This document shows, in pieces, positions 1 to 10,394 of a stretch of DNA of 64,000 nucleotides (position 1 is the stretch's first letter; each line of letters opens with the position of its first letter). Origin of the DNA: Blastococcus fimeti. Its GTDB lineage: Bacteria > Actinomycetota > Actinomycetes > Mycobacteriales > Geodermatophilaceae. The notes below the pieces were generated by a model. That model did not search any database, was not told where the DNA came from, and worked only from the letters and a program-made list of their open reading frames with translations. The stretch spans positions 248,001 through 312,000 of the forward strand of contig FNAW01000004.1 of the NCBI GenBank assembly GCA_900102115.1, read 5' to 3'. Both the position numbers and the translations under genes were made by a program.

Positions 1-36
1 CCGACGTCCCGATGATCACCGTCACGGAGGGCCGCC

Positions 37-42
37 TACCCT
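37..42 (+). promoter_or_regulatory. -10 box of a leaderless promoter
   Basis: TACCCT ends 8 nt before the ATG at 51, which puts the expected transcription start at or next to the start codon. This fits a leaderless mRNA and argues for the ATG at 51 over the in-frame ATG at 12. Confidence 0.5.
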
Positions 43-50
43 CTCCGACC

Positions 51-437
51 ATGGCTGACGCACCTGCGCGCTTCAAGGACCTCTGCCTCGACGCGAACGA
101 CCACCACGCGCTCGCCGACTGGTGGTGCGCCGCGATGGGCTACGTCCGGCGGGACGACCTCGAGGACGCCGAGACGCCCGAGGACGACGAGCCCCGCCCG
201 CAGGACTGGCCGATCCCGATCGTCGACCCGGCCGGCGAGGGGCCGCTGATCTGGGTCGTCCCGGTGCCCGAGCGCAAGACGATCAAGAACCGCATGCACT
301 TCGACGTCGTCGGCGAGACCTGGCCGCTGATCGCCGCCGGGGCACGGATGGTGCGCGAGCAGGACGACGAGATCGAGTGGAGCGTCCTCGCCGACCCGGA
401 GGGCAACGAGTTCTGCGTCTTCGCCCCGGAGGAGTGA
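51..437 (+). CDS. VOC (glyoxalase-like) family protein
   Basis: A 128-residue single-domain protein. The N-terminal segment (FKDLCLDANDHHALADWW, then GY) and the C-terminal DPEGNEFCVF motif are typical of actinobacterial glyoxalase-like proteins of the vicinal oxygen chelate fold. These are small cytoplasmic proteins that mostly lack a known substrate, so none is assigned. The ATG at 51 is chosen because a TACCCT -10 box sits 8 nt upstream; a longer form from 12 is possible. The next gene starts 4 nt after its stop and has its Shine-Dalgarno inside this gene's last codons, so the two are probably co-transcribed. Confidence 0.8.
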   Translation: MADAPARFKDLCLDANDHHALADWWCAAMGYVRRDDLEDAETPEDDEPRPQDWPIPIVDPAGEGPLIWVVPVPERKTIKNRMHFDVVGETWPLIAAGARMVREQDDEIEWSVLADPEGNEFCVFAPEE

Positions 438-441
438 CACC

Positions 442-1041
442 GTGCGCGAGCTGGCCACCACCCGGCTGGCGGCCCTGTGCCTCAACCGGCGGGGACGGCC
501 GCGCGGCCTGACCTACGACGACCACCTCGTCCGGGGGGCGCTCGTCCTCGACCTGGCCGTCTGCGGCGCGCTCGCCCACACCGAGGACGCCGTGGAACTC
601 GACCATGCCCGGGCGGCCGCGCACGGTCTCGCCGACGTCGCCGCCGAGGTGGACGAGGGCGACACGGGCCTGCAGTGGTGGCTCGACCACGGGCGCCTGG
701 GGTTCGACGACTGGCGCGCCCGCCTCGTCGACGCCGGCATCTGGCGGCTGCGGCCGTGGTCGCTGCGCTTCCCGTTCCAGAGCTTCGAGGACACCGAGCG
801 GGAGCGCACGGAGGCCGACCGGGCCGCGGGCCGGCGGCTCGTGCGGACCGGGACGGAGGCTCCGACGACACTGGTCGTCCTGGCGCTGGGCTCGATCAGC
901 GGGGTGTTCGGCGCCATCGAGGATCCACCGTCGTGGGTGCTCGAGGACCTGGGCGGCGCGGGGTGGGCCGGCGAGCTGGTGGTCGAGCGGCTGACCGACC
1001 TGCGGGTCCGGATGCGCTCGATCGGCCACGCCGTCGACTGA
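442..1041 (+). CDS. GPP34/GOLPH3-like protein (tentative)
   Basis: A 199-residue protein starting at GTG, with GGAGGAG inside the end of the preceding gene as Shine-Dalgarno. The N-terminal region (TYDDHLVRGALVLDLAVCGAL) resembles the actinobacterial GPP34 fold, the bacterial relatives of Golgi phosphoprotein 3, in which a hydrophobic helix is followed by a small beta-strand. The rest is charged and tryptophan-rich and has no catalytic motif I recognise. There is no signal peptide or clear membrane helix. The family call rests on pattern similarity alone; an uncharacterised protein is the safe description. Confidence 0.5.
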   Translation: MRELATTRLAALCLNRRGRPRGLTYDDHLVRGALVLDLAVCGALAHTEDAVELDHARAAAHGLADVAAEVDEGDTGLQWWLDHGRLGFDDWRARLVDAGIWRLRPWSLRFPFQSFEDTERERTEADRAAGRRLVRTGTEAPTTLVVLALGSISGVFGAIEDPPSWVLEDLGGAGWAGELVVERLTDLRVRMRSIGHAVD

Positions 1042-1120
1042 GGGCTCGGTGACCGGCGTGTCCGCACCTCGCCGGCCGGCCCCGTGTCACGCTGCCCCCG
1101 CCTTCGAGAGGAGTCAGCAG

Positions 1121-1879
1121 ATGCCCGTCCGGTCCCGACCAGCGCAGCCGGTCCTGACGACGGCGGGCGCCTGCGCCCTGCTGCTGCTCACCAGCGGCTG
1201 CGGCCTGTCCTCAGCGCGGGTGGACTCCGCCGACCCCGGACCGGCGACCATCAGCTCGCCCGCCCCTCCGGCTGCGGCGCCCACCACGGCCGCCGAGGAG
1301 GTCGCTGCCGTCGAGCTGGCGGGCATCCCCCCGTACGGCCTGCCGGCGTCGCTCCGGGTGAGCGTCTCCCCTGCGGCGCCCGGGGTGCCGCCACTCGCTG
1401 TTCCGGGTGGCTTGTTCAGCGCCGTCTGCGGCGTGCCGGACGACGCCGCCCGGTACGCGACGATCAGCATCACGTTCACCGACCGCGGTCCGGACCGCGG
1501 GAAGCAGCGGTCGGGATCGTCGAACCTCCAGGCCGACGTGACCGTGGAGGGCGGCGGTAGCGGCATCGGCGTCTTCGAGCGGTCCGACGCCGAGCGCTCC
1601 GACGACGCGGCCGGGTACTGCCCCGGCACGCTGTCGGGCGGCACGAGCATGCAGACCGAGGAGCTCAGCGAGTCGCACCAGACGATGACGCTGTACGCGG
1701 TCGCGCCGGCCACCGCCGCGACGCCGGACCCGTTCCGGGGCAGCACCGTCCGGATCGACGGCCTGCGGGTCACGGAGAACTCGATCAGCACGCAGCCGTG
1801 GACCTGGGTCGTCGAGAGCGTCACCGAGGGCAGCGCCTGCCCCGACGACCCGAACGCGCTCTGCCTGCCTCTCGGCTGA
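1121..1879 (+). CDS. Secreted lipoprotein of unknown function
   Basis: A 252-residue protein with a type II signal peptide: basic n-region, hydrophobic stretch ACALLLLTSGC, and the lipidated Cys at about residue 27. It is then Pro/Ala-rich to about residue 65, typical of a linker away from the membrane. The mature part has no domain I can name. It contains two well-spaced cysteines (VCGVPDD and YCPGT) and a further Cys pair near the C-terminus (SACPDDPNALCLP), which suggests disulfides in an extracytoplasmic fold. The start at 1121 follows GAGAGGAG at good spacing; a longer reading from 1049 would bury the signal peptide. Confidence 0.75.
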   Translation: MPVRSRPAQPVLTTAGACALLLLTSGCGLSSARVDSADPGPATISSPAPPAAAPTTAAEEVAAVELAGIPPYGLPASLRVSVSPAAPGVPPLAVPGGLFSAVCGVPDDAARYATISITFTDRGPDRGKQRSGSSNLQADVTVEGGGSGIGVFERSDAERSDDAAGYCPGTLSGGTSMQTEELSESHQTMTLYAVAPATAATPDPFRGSTVRIDGLRVTENSISTQPWTWVVESVTEGSACPDDPNALCLPLG

Positions 1880-1910
1880 CTCCCGTCCGGCCGGGGCCAG
1901 GAACGCCAAC

Positions 1911-1942
1911 AGGGGCGGCCCGCTCGGAAGCGAACCGCCCCT
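1911..1942. terminator. Stem-loop between convergent genes
   Basis: AGGGGCGG (1911-1918) pairs perfectly with CCGCCCCT (1935-1942), with an inner CGCT/AGCG helix. It lies between the stop of the lipoprotein gene and the stop of groL, so it can serve both strands. There is no U-tract, as is common in high-GC actinobacteria. Confidence 0.6.
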
Positions 1943-1976
1943 GGCGGGCAGTGCAGGTACTACGAGGGGGCTGGAC

Positions 1977-4068
<2,092 letters not shown>

Positions 4069-4265
4069 GTGTGCTCCCACGTTGGTGCGTGCGGTCGCCC
4101 CACCGCGGGTGGTGGGACGAGGTCTCGCTCTTCCGCCCGCGAACACGAACGTGGAGGTCGAACCGGGCGGAAACCTACAACAAGGTGACCTGGGTTACAC
4201 ACGCATGCAGCACGAATCGTTACCGCATCGGCCGGTCGACGTCCCCCTGGTGGGGGACGCGGACG

Positions 4266-5567
4266 TCAGCCGATCAGGCCGGCGGCCCGCGCCGACTTCA
4301 GCGACGGCTCGACGTGGTGCGTCGGGCCGACGACCGGCTCCAGCGGGTCGAGGGTCTTCAGGCCCTCGCCGGTGTTGAGGACGACGGTCTCCTTGGCCGG
4401 GTCCAGCCGGCCGTTCTCCACCAGCTGGCGGAGGACGGCGATGGTGACGCCGCCCGCCGTCTCGGCGAAGACCCCGGTGGTGCGCGCCAGGTCGCGGATG
4501 CCCTGGACGATCGCGTCGTCGCCCACCCGGCCCACGGCGCCGCCGGTGCGACGGATCGCGTCGAGGGCGTACGGGCCGTCGGCGGGGTTGCCGATGTTGA
4601 GCGACTTCGCGATGCCGGTCGGCTTCACCGGCTTGACGACGTCCCAGCCGTTGTCGAAGGCCGTGGCGATCGGGTCGCACCCCGCGGACTGCGCACCGAA
4701 GATCGTCCACTCGGTCGCCTCGACGATGCCGGCGGCGGACAGCTCGCGGAACGCCTTGTCCACCTTGGTGAGCAGGGAACCCGAGGCCATGGGGATGACG
4801 ACCTGCGCCGGGATCCGCCAGCCGAGCTGCTCGGCGAGCTCGTAGCCCATCGTCTTGGAGCCCTCGGCGTAGTAGGGCCGCACGTTCTGGTTGACGAACG
4901 CGGTGTCCTCGAACTCGTCGGTCTCGGCGAGCTCGCTGGTCAGCCGGTTGACGTCGTCGTAGGAGCCGTCGACGGCGACCAGCGTCTGCCCGTACACCGC
5001 GGACTGCACGATCTTGCCGGGCTCGAGGTCCGAGGGCACGAACACGAACGACGGGATGCCGACGCGGGCGGCGTGTGCGGCGACGGAGTTGGCCAGGTTG
5101 CCGGTCGAGGCCGCGGCGATCTTGGTGTAGCCCAGGCCCTTGGCCGCGGTGGCGGCGAGGCTCACGACGCGGTCCTTGAAGGAGTGCGTCGGGTTGGCCG
5201 AGTCGTCCTTGACCCACAGGCCACCGGTGATGCCCAGCTCCTCGGCCAGGCGGTCGGCGCGGACCAGCGGGGTCATCCCCGGGTCGAGCGAGACGCGGGA
5301 GGCCGGGTCCTGGCCGACCGGCAGCAGGGCGACGTACCGCCAGATGTTCTGTGGGCCCGCCTCGATCTGCTCGCGGGTCACGGCCTTCATCAGCTCGGGG
5401 TCGTAGTCGACCTCGAGCGGGCCGAAGCACTCGGCGCAGGCGTGCTCGGCGATGAGACCGAAGGTGGCGCCGCAGTTGCGGCAGATCAGCCCGCGGGCGG
5501 GACACGGCGGCACCGGGCCACCGGCGGTGGAATCGGCCTGGACAGAGCCGGGAGCGGTCAGAGTCAT
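4266..5567 (-). CDS. thrC: Threonine synthase family, PLP-dependent
   Basis: A 433-residue fold-type II PLP enzyme. An N-terminal zinc-ribbon-like segment (CRNCGATF, then CAECFGPLEVDYD) precedes the catalytic domain, with the PLP lysine in THSFKDRVV and the NTGEGLKT segment near the end. Threonine synthase converts O-phosphohomoserine to threonine. This long, zinc-ribbon form differs from the shorter thrC of the usual hom-thrC-thrB operon, and no hom or thrB is nearby. A SAM riboswitch precedes it, and the SD AGGAGG (5583-5578) fixes the ATG at 5567. Threonine synthase is the best call, but SAM control leaves open a related reaction on phosphohomoserine. Confidence 0.88.
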   Translation of the reverse strand: MTLTAPGSVQADSTAGGPVPPCPARGLICRNCGATFGLIAEHACAECFGPLEVDYDPELMKAVTREQIEAGPQNIWRYVALLPVGQDPASRVSLDPGMTPLVRADRLAEELGITGGLWVKDDSANPTHSFKDRVVSLAATAAKGLGYTKIAAASTGNLANSVAAHAARVGIPSFVFVPSDLEPGKIVQSAVYGQTLVAVDGSYDDVNRLTSELAETDEFEDTAFVNQNVRPYYAEGSKTMGYELAEQLGWRIPAQVVIPMASGSLLTKVDKAFRELSAAGIVEATEWTIFGAQSAGCDPIATAFDNGWDVVKPVKPTGIAKSLNIGNPADGPYALDAIRRTGGAVGRVGDDAIVQGIRDLARTTGVFAETAGGVTIAVLRQLVENGRLDPAKETVVLNTGEGLKTLDPLEPVVGPTHHVEPSLKSARAAGLIG

Positions 5568-5581
5568 GCGACGACTACCTC

Positions 5582-5704
5582 CTCATCTTCCCTGCACCGG
5601 GCCGTCGAGCCGCGCAGGACGGAATTGGCACCTCCCGCTGCGCGAGCGCAGTCGGCGGTTGCCGGGGCTTCATCGGGCCGTGTCCCTCTGCCCCTCTGGA
5701 TGAG
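5582..5704 (-). promoter_or_regulatory. SAM riboswitch (SAM-I/S-box type)
   Basis: Read on the minus strand, the conserved S-box core is present: AGAGGGGCAGAGGGAC, GGCCCGATGAAGCCCCGGC followed by AACC, then a GC-rich P3 hairpin, then GGTGCCAATTCC, and finally GGGAAGATGAG. P1 is formed by CTCATC (5704-5699) and GATGAG (5587-5582). The 3' strand of P1 shares two nucleotides with the thrC SD AGGAGG (5583-5578). SAM-stabilised P1 should therefore hide part of the SD, which points to translational control. Whether it is SAM-I or the actinobacterial SAM-I/IV variant needs a covariance model. Confidence 0.9.
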
Positions 5705-5765
5705 TGAACGGGCCCGACTCTACCCACCGCGCGCCGGCGCCGCGGCAGCGGACAGGATGAGGAGC

Positions 5766-6587
5766 GTGGCAGCGCGGATCGTCTACACCGACCTCGACGG
5801 CACGATGGTCGGACCCCGGGGGTCCTTCTGGCACACCGCCGGCCGCGACCTCACCGCGGAACCGGCGACGGCGCTGCTGGAACTGCACCGGGCCGGCGTC
5901 GCGTTGGTGCTGGTCAGCGGCCGGACGCTGGAGCAGGTGATCGAGGCCGCGCGGATCTTCGCCGCGGACGGCGCCATCGCCGAGCTGGGCGCGACGGTCA
6001 GCTGGAACGGCGGGCGCGAGCGCCGGCAGCTGACCGGTGCGCTGCCGGCCGAGCACGACGGGTGCACGCCGATGGAGGTCATGGCCTCGCTCGGCATCGT
6101 GACCGATCTCCTCGCCGAGCACCCGGGGCACTTGGAGTGGCACTCCCCCTGGCACGCCACGCACGACACCGACGCCCTGCTGCGCGGACGGGTGGACCCC
6201 GTCGCCGTCGACGCCTGGCTCGCCGAGCGGGGCGTGGGCTGGTTGACCCTCAACGACAACGGCGCGATCCAGCCGACGTCGCGGATGACGCTGGACCCCG
6301 ATCCGGCGCCGCCCCGGGTCTACCACCTGATGCCCCGCGGGATCTCCAAGGGCGCCGCGATCGCCTGGGACCTCGAGCGCCGTGGGATCGACCCGGCCGA
6401 CGCGGTGGCGATCGGCGACAGCGTCAGCGACCTGGACATGGCCTCGGCCGTCGGTCAGCTGTGGATCACCGCGAACGGCGCCGGCGTCGACGGCATGGCC
6501 GAGCGGATCGCCGCCGTCCCGAACGCCGCGGTCACCGACGGGACCATGGGCGAGGGCTGGGCGCAGGCGATCCGCGCGAGCCTCTAG
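5766..6587 (+). CDS. HAD-superfamily phosphatase (Cof/MPGP-like, class IIB)
   Basis: A 273-residue hydrolase with HAD motif I DLDGT near residue 9, motif II LVSGRT, a motif III lysine in the RGISKGAA region and motif IV GDSVSDLDM. The long insert between motifs II and III fits the C2B cap of the mannosyl-3-phosphoglycerate/sucrose-phosphate phosphatase branch. It is a cytoplasmic Mg-dependent phosphatase, probably acting on a sugar phosphate; the substrate cannot be read. I start at GTG 5766, which has CAGGAT 7 nt upstream; ATG 5757 in frame is an alternative. The region to 5704 holds the back side of the thrC riboswitch. Confidence 0.85.
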   Translation: MAARIVYTDLDGTMVGPRGSFWHTAGRDLTAEPATALLELHRAGVALVLVSGRTLEQVIEAARIFAADGAIAELGATVSWNGGRERRQLTGALPAEHDGCTPMEVMASLGIVTDLLAEHPGHLEWHSPWHATHDTDALLRGRVDPVAVDAWLAERGVGWLTLNDNGAIQPTSRMTLDPDPAPPRVYHLMPRGISKGAAIAWDLERRGIDPADAVAIGDSVSDLDMASAVGQLWITANGAGVDGMAERIAAVPNAAVTDGTMGEGWAQAIRASL

Positions 6588-6596
6588 GGATCTCCT

Positions 6597-6632
6597 GTGC
6601 AGAAAGTCCGGGACTTCCGGTGCAGAAAGTCC
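6597..6632. repeat. 13-bp direct repeat with internal inverted repeat
   Basis: GTGCAGAAAGTCC occurs at 6597-6609 and again at 6620-6632. Between them GGACTT (6611-6616) is the reverse complement of the AAGTCC ending each copy, so AAGTCC-G-GGACTT forms a hairpin. It lies between the convergent HAD and ABC permease genes and may act as a terminator or be a dispersed element. Confidence 0.7.
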
Positions 6633-6639
6633 ACGACGA

Positions 6640-7503
6640 TCACGACGTGACGTCGCGGCGGGCGAAGGCGCGGAAGCCGAGGGCGGTGAAGACGGCGGCG
6701 TAGACCAGCGACTGGACGACGCCGCGGAAGAGGTCGCCGTCGACCACCGGCGTCTGCAGCAGGTCGGTCCAGGCGAACTCGCCGGCGGTCGGGAACCAGT
6801 CCCGCAGCGAGCCCAGCTGCTCCACCTGGTCGAGGATCGCGAAGACGAACATGGTGAAGACCGCGCCACCGACGGCGGCCAGCGGCGCGTCGGTGATGGT
6901 CGAGAACCAGAAGGCCAGCGTGCCGACGACGAGCAGGTGGACGGCGAGGTAGCCGAGCATCCCGGCCAGCCGCAGGAAGCCCTCCCCCTGCGCCAGGGTC
7001 ACGCCCACCGGTGTCTCGATCGCGCCGAACCCGAAGGCGATCGAGCCGGCCAGCACGGAGACCGCGGTGAGCGTCAGCAGCGCGCCCACCGAGAGCACCA
7101 GCGCGGCCAGCCACTTCTGCCGGAGCAGCCGCATGCGGGGCACCGGCGTGGCGAGGGTGTACCGCAGGGCGCCCCACTGGGCCTCGCTGGCGACGGTGTC
7201 GCCGAAGAACAGCGCGTACACGACCACGAGGAAGAAGCCGGTGGTCGCGAAGAGCACGAACAGGGTGAAGTTCAGCCCGCTGGCGGTGGCGACGTCGACC
7301 AGGTTGATGCGGTTGTTCTCCCCCGCGTCCTCGCTCGCCCCCAGCTTCAGCGCGGCGATGAGCAGCAGCGGCAGCGCCACCATGAGTGCGACGACGCCGA
7401 GGGTCCGGCGGCGGGCGAACTGCCTCCGGAGCTCCACCGCGAGCCGCAGGGTGCGCCCCGGCCGGTAGCCGGCGACCGCCCCGTTGGCCTGGACCCCGGT
7501 CAT
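6640..7503 (-). CDS. ABC-2 type permease subunit
   Basis: A 287-residue membrane protein with about six hydrophobic helices and a large first extracytoplasmic loop (residues about 55-75). It has the ABC-2 permease layout, N-terminus in the cytoplasm (RQFARRRTLGVVALMVALPLLL). Its ATG overlaps the stop of the upstream ATPase fusion gene (ATGA), so the two form one exporter. It probably dimerises and pairs with the C-terminal ATPase domain of that fusion. The substrate is unknown. Confidence 0.85.
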   Translation of the reverse strand: MTGVQANGAVAGYRPGRTLRLAVELRRQFARRRTLGVVALMVALPLLLIAALKLGASEDAGENNRINLVDVATASGLNFTLFVLFATTGFFLVVVYALFFGDTVASEAQWGALRYTLATPVPRMRLLRQKWLAALVLSVGALLTLTAVSVLAGSIAFGFGAIETPVGVTLAQGEGFLRLAGMLGYLAVHLLVVGTLAFWFSTITDAPLAAVGGAVFTMFVFAILDQVEQLGSLRDWFPTAGEFAWTDLLQTPVVDGDLFRGVVQSLVYAAVFTALGFRAFARRDVTS

Positions 7504-10337
7504 GACTCCCCCACCAACGCCAGGAAGGCGTCCTCGAGCCGACGTCGCGGCGTGAACTGCTCGACGGCGATCCCGGCCTCGACCAGGGCCCGCAGTGCCT
7601 CGGCGCGGGGCACGCCGTCGAGCTCGGCGACCAGCCCGTCGTCGGTGCGGCCGGCGGTCACGCCGGGCAGCTGCGACAGGACGCCGATCGCCCGGTCGGT
7701 GTCGGCCTCGGCCACGCCCACGAGCACCGCGCCGCCGGCACCGACGATCTCCTCGACGGTGCCCTGGGCGATCTTCTGCCCCTTGGCCATGACGACGACG
7801 TGGCTGCAGGTCTGCTCGATCTCGCTGAGCAGGTGGCTGGAGACGATGACCGTGCGACCGGTGGCGGCGTAGGAGCGCAGCACCTCGCGCATGGCGTGGA
7901 TCTGCGGCGGGTCCAGCCCGTTGGTCGGCTCGTCGAGCACCAGCAGGTCGGGCAGGCCGAGCATGGCCTGGGCGATCGCGACGCGCTGGCGCATGCCCTG
8001 GCTGTAGCGGCGCACCGGCCGGTCGAGCGCGGCGCCGAGGCCGGCGACCTCGATCGCCTCCTCCAGGTGCGCGTCCTCGGCCGGGCGGCCGGTCGCGGCC
8101 CAGTACAGCCGGAGGTTCTCCCGGCCGGAGAGGTGCGGCAGCAGGCCGGTGCCCTCGACGAAGGAGCCCAGTCGCGACAGCACCGGGGCGCCCGGGCGCG
8201 CGGCGTGCCCGAAGACGCTGATCCGCCCCTCGGTCGGCCGGATGAGGCCCATGAGCATGCGCAGCGACGTCGTCTTCCCGGCGCCGTTGGGGCCCAGCAG
8301 ACCGAGCACCTGGCCACGGCGGACCTCGAAGGAGAGGTCGCGGACGGCGACGAACCCGTCCTTGTAGGCCTTGGTCACGCCCTCGAAGCGCAGGGGCACG
8401 TCCTCGCCGTCGGGCTCGACGGCGCTGAGCTGCCGGTCGCGGCGCCGCCCGGCCAGCAGGGCGGCACCCCAGCCCAGCAGTGCCAGCGCGGCCAGCCCGC
8501 CGAGCAGCCACCACCAGCGGGTGGCGCCGCCCGCGGCCTCGGTCCGTCCCTCGACCTGCGGCACGTCCAGCGCGGTCGCGGGGCCGGCGAGGGCGACCGA
8601 GTGGACCGCCGGCTCGACGGGCAGCGCGAACCCCTGGTCGGTCGAGGAGACCACCAGCCGCATCGTGTGGCCCGCCTCGAACCGGTGCACGATCGCCGGC
8701 AGGGTGACGCCCACCCGCGTGGGGGCGGCCGGGTCGGCCGACAGGCCGGTGAGCGCGAGAGGGGCGACCAGCCCGGCCGGGAGCGTCGTCGTCCCGTCGG
8801 GGCCGACGTCGTAGAGCTTGGCGAACAGGGTGGCCGAGCCGCCGGCCGAGGAGACGGCCAGCTCGACCGTCGAGGCGCCCACGACCTCCACGGCGTCGTC
8901 GAGCGGCGCGCTCTCGAAGCTCGCCGACTGGCCGGGGATCTCCAGGGTCGAGCCACCCAGCGCCGCGGTGAGCGCCCCCAGGCCCGGCACCGTGGTGAGC
9001 GCGGCGGGTGTGCCGCCCGCCGGGTTGACCACGGGCTGCAGCGCGCCGCTGAGCTCGATCCCGGTCCGGCGCACCGGCTCGTCGCCGTCCAGGCCCGGAT
9101 AGCGGTCGGCGGTGACGGTGCGGGTGCCGCCCTGCACGCGGCCGACGGTGCCCGCCGTGCCCAGCCCGGTGGGCGCGGGGAACTCGAAGCCCGGTCCGGC
9201 GTCGCCGGTCCCGCGCAGGTGCGCGTCGAACCAGCCGGCGACGCGGTCCCGCAGGGCGGCGATGTCCCGGTCCGAGGCCGGGGCGTCGTGGCCGCCGGCG
9301 TACCAGACCACGGCCACCTCGGTGCCGTTCGCGGCGATCCCCCGGGCGTTGGCGTCGGCCTGGCCGAGCCCGAAGAGCGAGTCCTGGGTGCCCTGGATCA
9401 GCAGCGTGGGTGCGGTGATCCGGTCGAGCACCCCGGCCGGACTCCCCCGATCGAGCACCGCGGCGACCTCCGGGGTCAGCGCGCCACCCGAGGCGGCCGC
9501 CTCGTAGGCCGCGCAGACCTCGGCGCTGAACCGGCCGCAGGTCAGCGCAGAAGTGACGTCCTCGACGTCGACGTCGACGTCGGTCGGCGCCGGACCGTCG
9601 CCGCGCCCGGCCGCTCCCCCGAGGAGGTCGAGCAGATCGCCCGAGGGGGCGGCACCCAGCCCGAAGAACAGTCCGGACCACAGCCGCTTGTAGACGCCGG
9701 TGCCGGCGGCCTGCGCGGTGGCGGCGGGCGACGCGCCGGGGACCTCGCCGACCTGCGAGGGGAACAGGGCCGAGCTGAGCGAGTTCCAGGTGATCTGCGG
9801 GGCGATGGCGTCGATGCGCTGGTCGTAGGCGGCGCCGAGCAGTGCCAGTGCGCCACCGTAGGAGGCTCCGGCGACACCGACCCGCGGGTCGCCGTCGCCG
9901 TCCTGGACGACGTCGTCCCGTCCGGCCAGGACGTCGATCAGCGCGGAGAGGTCGGCGACCTCGTAGCGCGGGTCGTCCAGCCCGATCGAGCCGGTGCTCC
10001 TGCCGAATCCACGGGCGGAGAAGGTCAGGACGACGTAGCCCCGCTCGGCGAGCGCCTCCGCGTCGTCGGCCACCGAGTCCTTGCTGCCACCGAAGCCGTG
10101 GGCCAGCACGACCGCGGGCGCGGGCGGCTCGCCCTCGGCCGGCAGGTACAGCGTGGTGTCGAGCTCCACGGCGTCCGCGCCGGAGCCGGCCGGGATGCGG
10201 GCGTCCTCTGTGCGGACGTCGGCGGCGGCCGCCGGAGCGGCGACGAGCAGCGGTGCGGCGACGAGGAGGGGCAGCAGGACGGCGAGCGCACGCCGGGCGC
10301 CGGAGCGCGGACGCACGGGCCCGCGGGAGCGACGCAC
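7500..10337 (-). CDS. Secreted alpha/beta hydrolase fused to ABC ATPase
   Basis: A 945-residue three-part protein. Residues 1-39 are a signal peptide ending APAAAA. Residues about 40-590 form a CocE/X-Pro dipeptidyl-peptidase-type serine hydrolase: oxyanion AHGFGGS, nucleophile Ser159 in GASYGG, acid in IQGTQDSLFG, His in YAGGHDAP, then a jelly-roll domain. One helix (about 610-632, WWLLGGLAALALLGWGAAL) leads to a complete ABC ATPase: Walker A GPNGAGKTT, signature YSQGMRQR, Walker B LLVLDEPTNGLDPPQ. The topology implies an external hydrolase and an internal ATPase on one chain. The open reading frame is continuous with no frameshift. It overlaps the permease gene by 4 nt. Substrate and role are unknown. 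Confidence 0.9.
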   Translation of the reverse strand: MRRSRGPVRPRSGARRALAVLLPLLVAAPLLVAAPAAAADVRTEDARIPAGSGADAVELDTTLYLPAEGEPPAPAVVLAHGFGGSKDSVADDAEALAERGYVVLTFSARGFGRSTGSIGLDDPRYEVADLSALIDVLAGRDDVVQDGDGDPRVGVAGASYGGALALLGAAYDQRIDAIAPQITWNSLSSALFPSQVGEVPGASPAATAQAAGTGVYKRLWSGLFFGLGAAPSGDLLDLLGGAAGRGDGPAPTDVDVDVEDVTSALTCGRFSAEVCAAYEAAASGGALTPEVAAVLDRGSPAGVLDRITAPTLLIQGTQDSLFGLGQADANARGIAANGTEVAVVWYAGGHDAPASDRDIAALRDRVAGWFDAHLRGTGDAGPGFEFPAPTGLGTAGTVGRVQGGTRTVTADRYPGLDGDEPVRRTGIELSGALQPVVNPAGGTPAALTTVPGLGALTAALGGSTLEIPGQSASFESAPLDDAVEVVGASTVELAVSSAGGSATLFAKLYDVGPDGTTTLPAGLVAPLALTGLSADPAAPTRVGVTLPAIVHRFEAGHTMRLVVSSTDQGFALPVEPAVHSVALAGPATALDVPQVEGRTEAAGGATRWWWLLGGLAALALLGWGAALLAGRRRDRQLSAVEPDGEDVPLRFEGVTKAYKDGFVAVRDLSFEVRRGQVLGLLGPNGAGKTTSLRMLMGLIRPTEGRISVFGHAARPGAPVLSRLGSFVEGTGLLPHLSGRENLRLYWAATGRPAEDAHLEEAIEVAGLGAALDRPVRRYSQGMRQRVAIAQAMLGLPDLLVLDEPTNGLDPPQIHAMREVLRSYAATGRTVIVSSHLLSEIEQTCSHVVVMAKGQKIAQGTVEEIVGAGGAVLVGVAEADTDRAIGVLSQLPGVTAGRTDDGLVAELDGVPRAEALRALVEAGIAVEQFTPRRRLEDAFLALVGES

Positions 10338-10394
10338 GAAGCGGCCAACGGACGGCGGGCGGCGGGTGTTCCGCCGGCCGTCAGCAGCTCGGGA

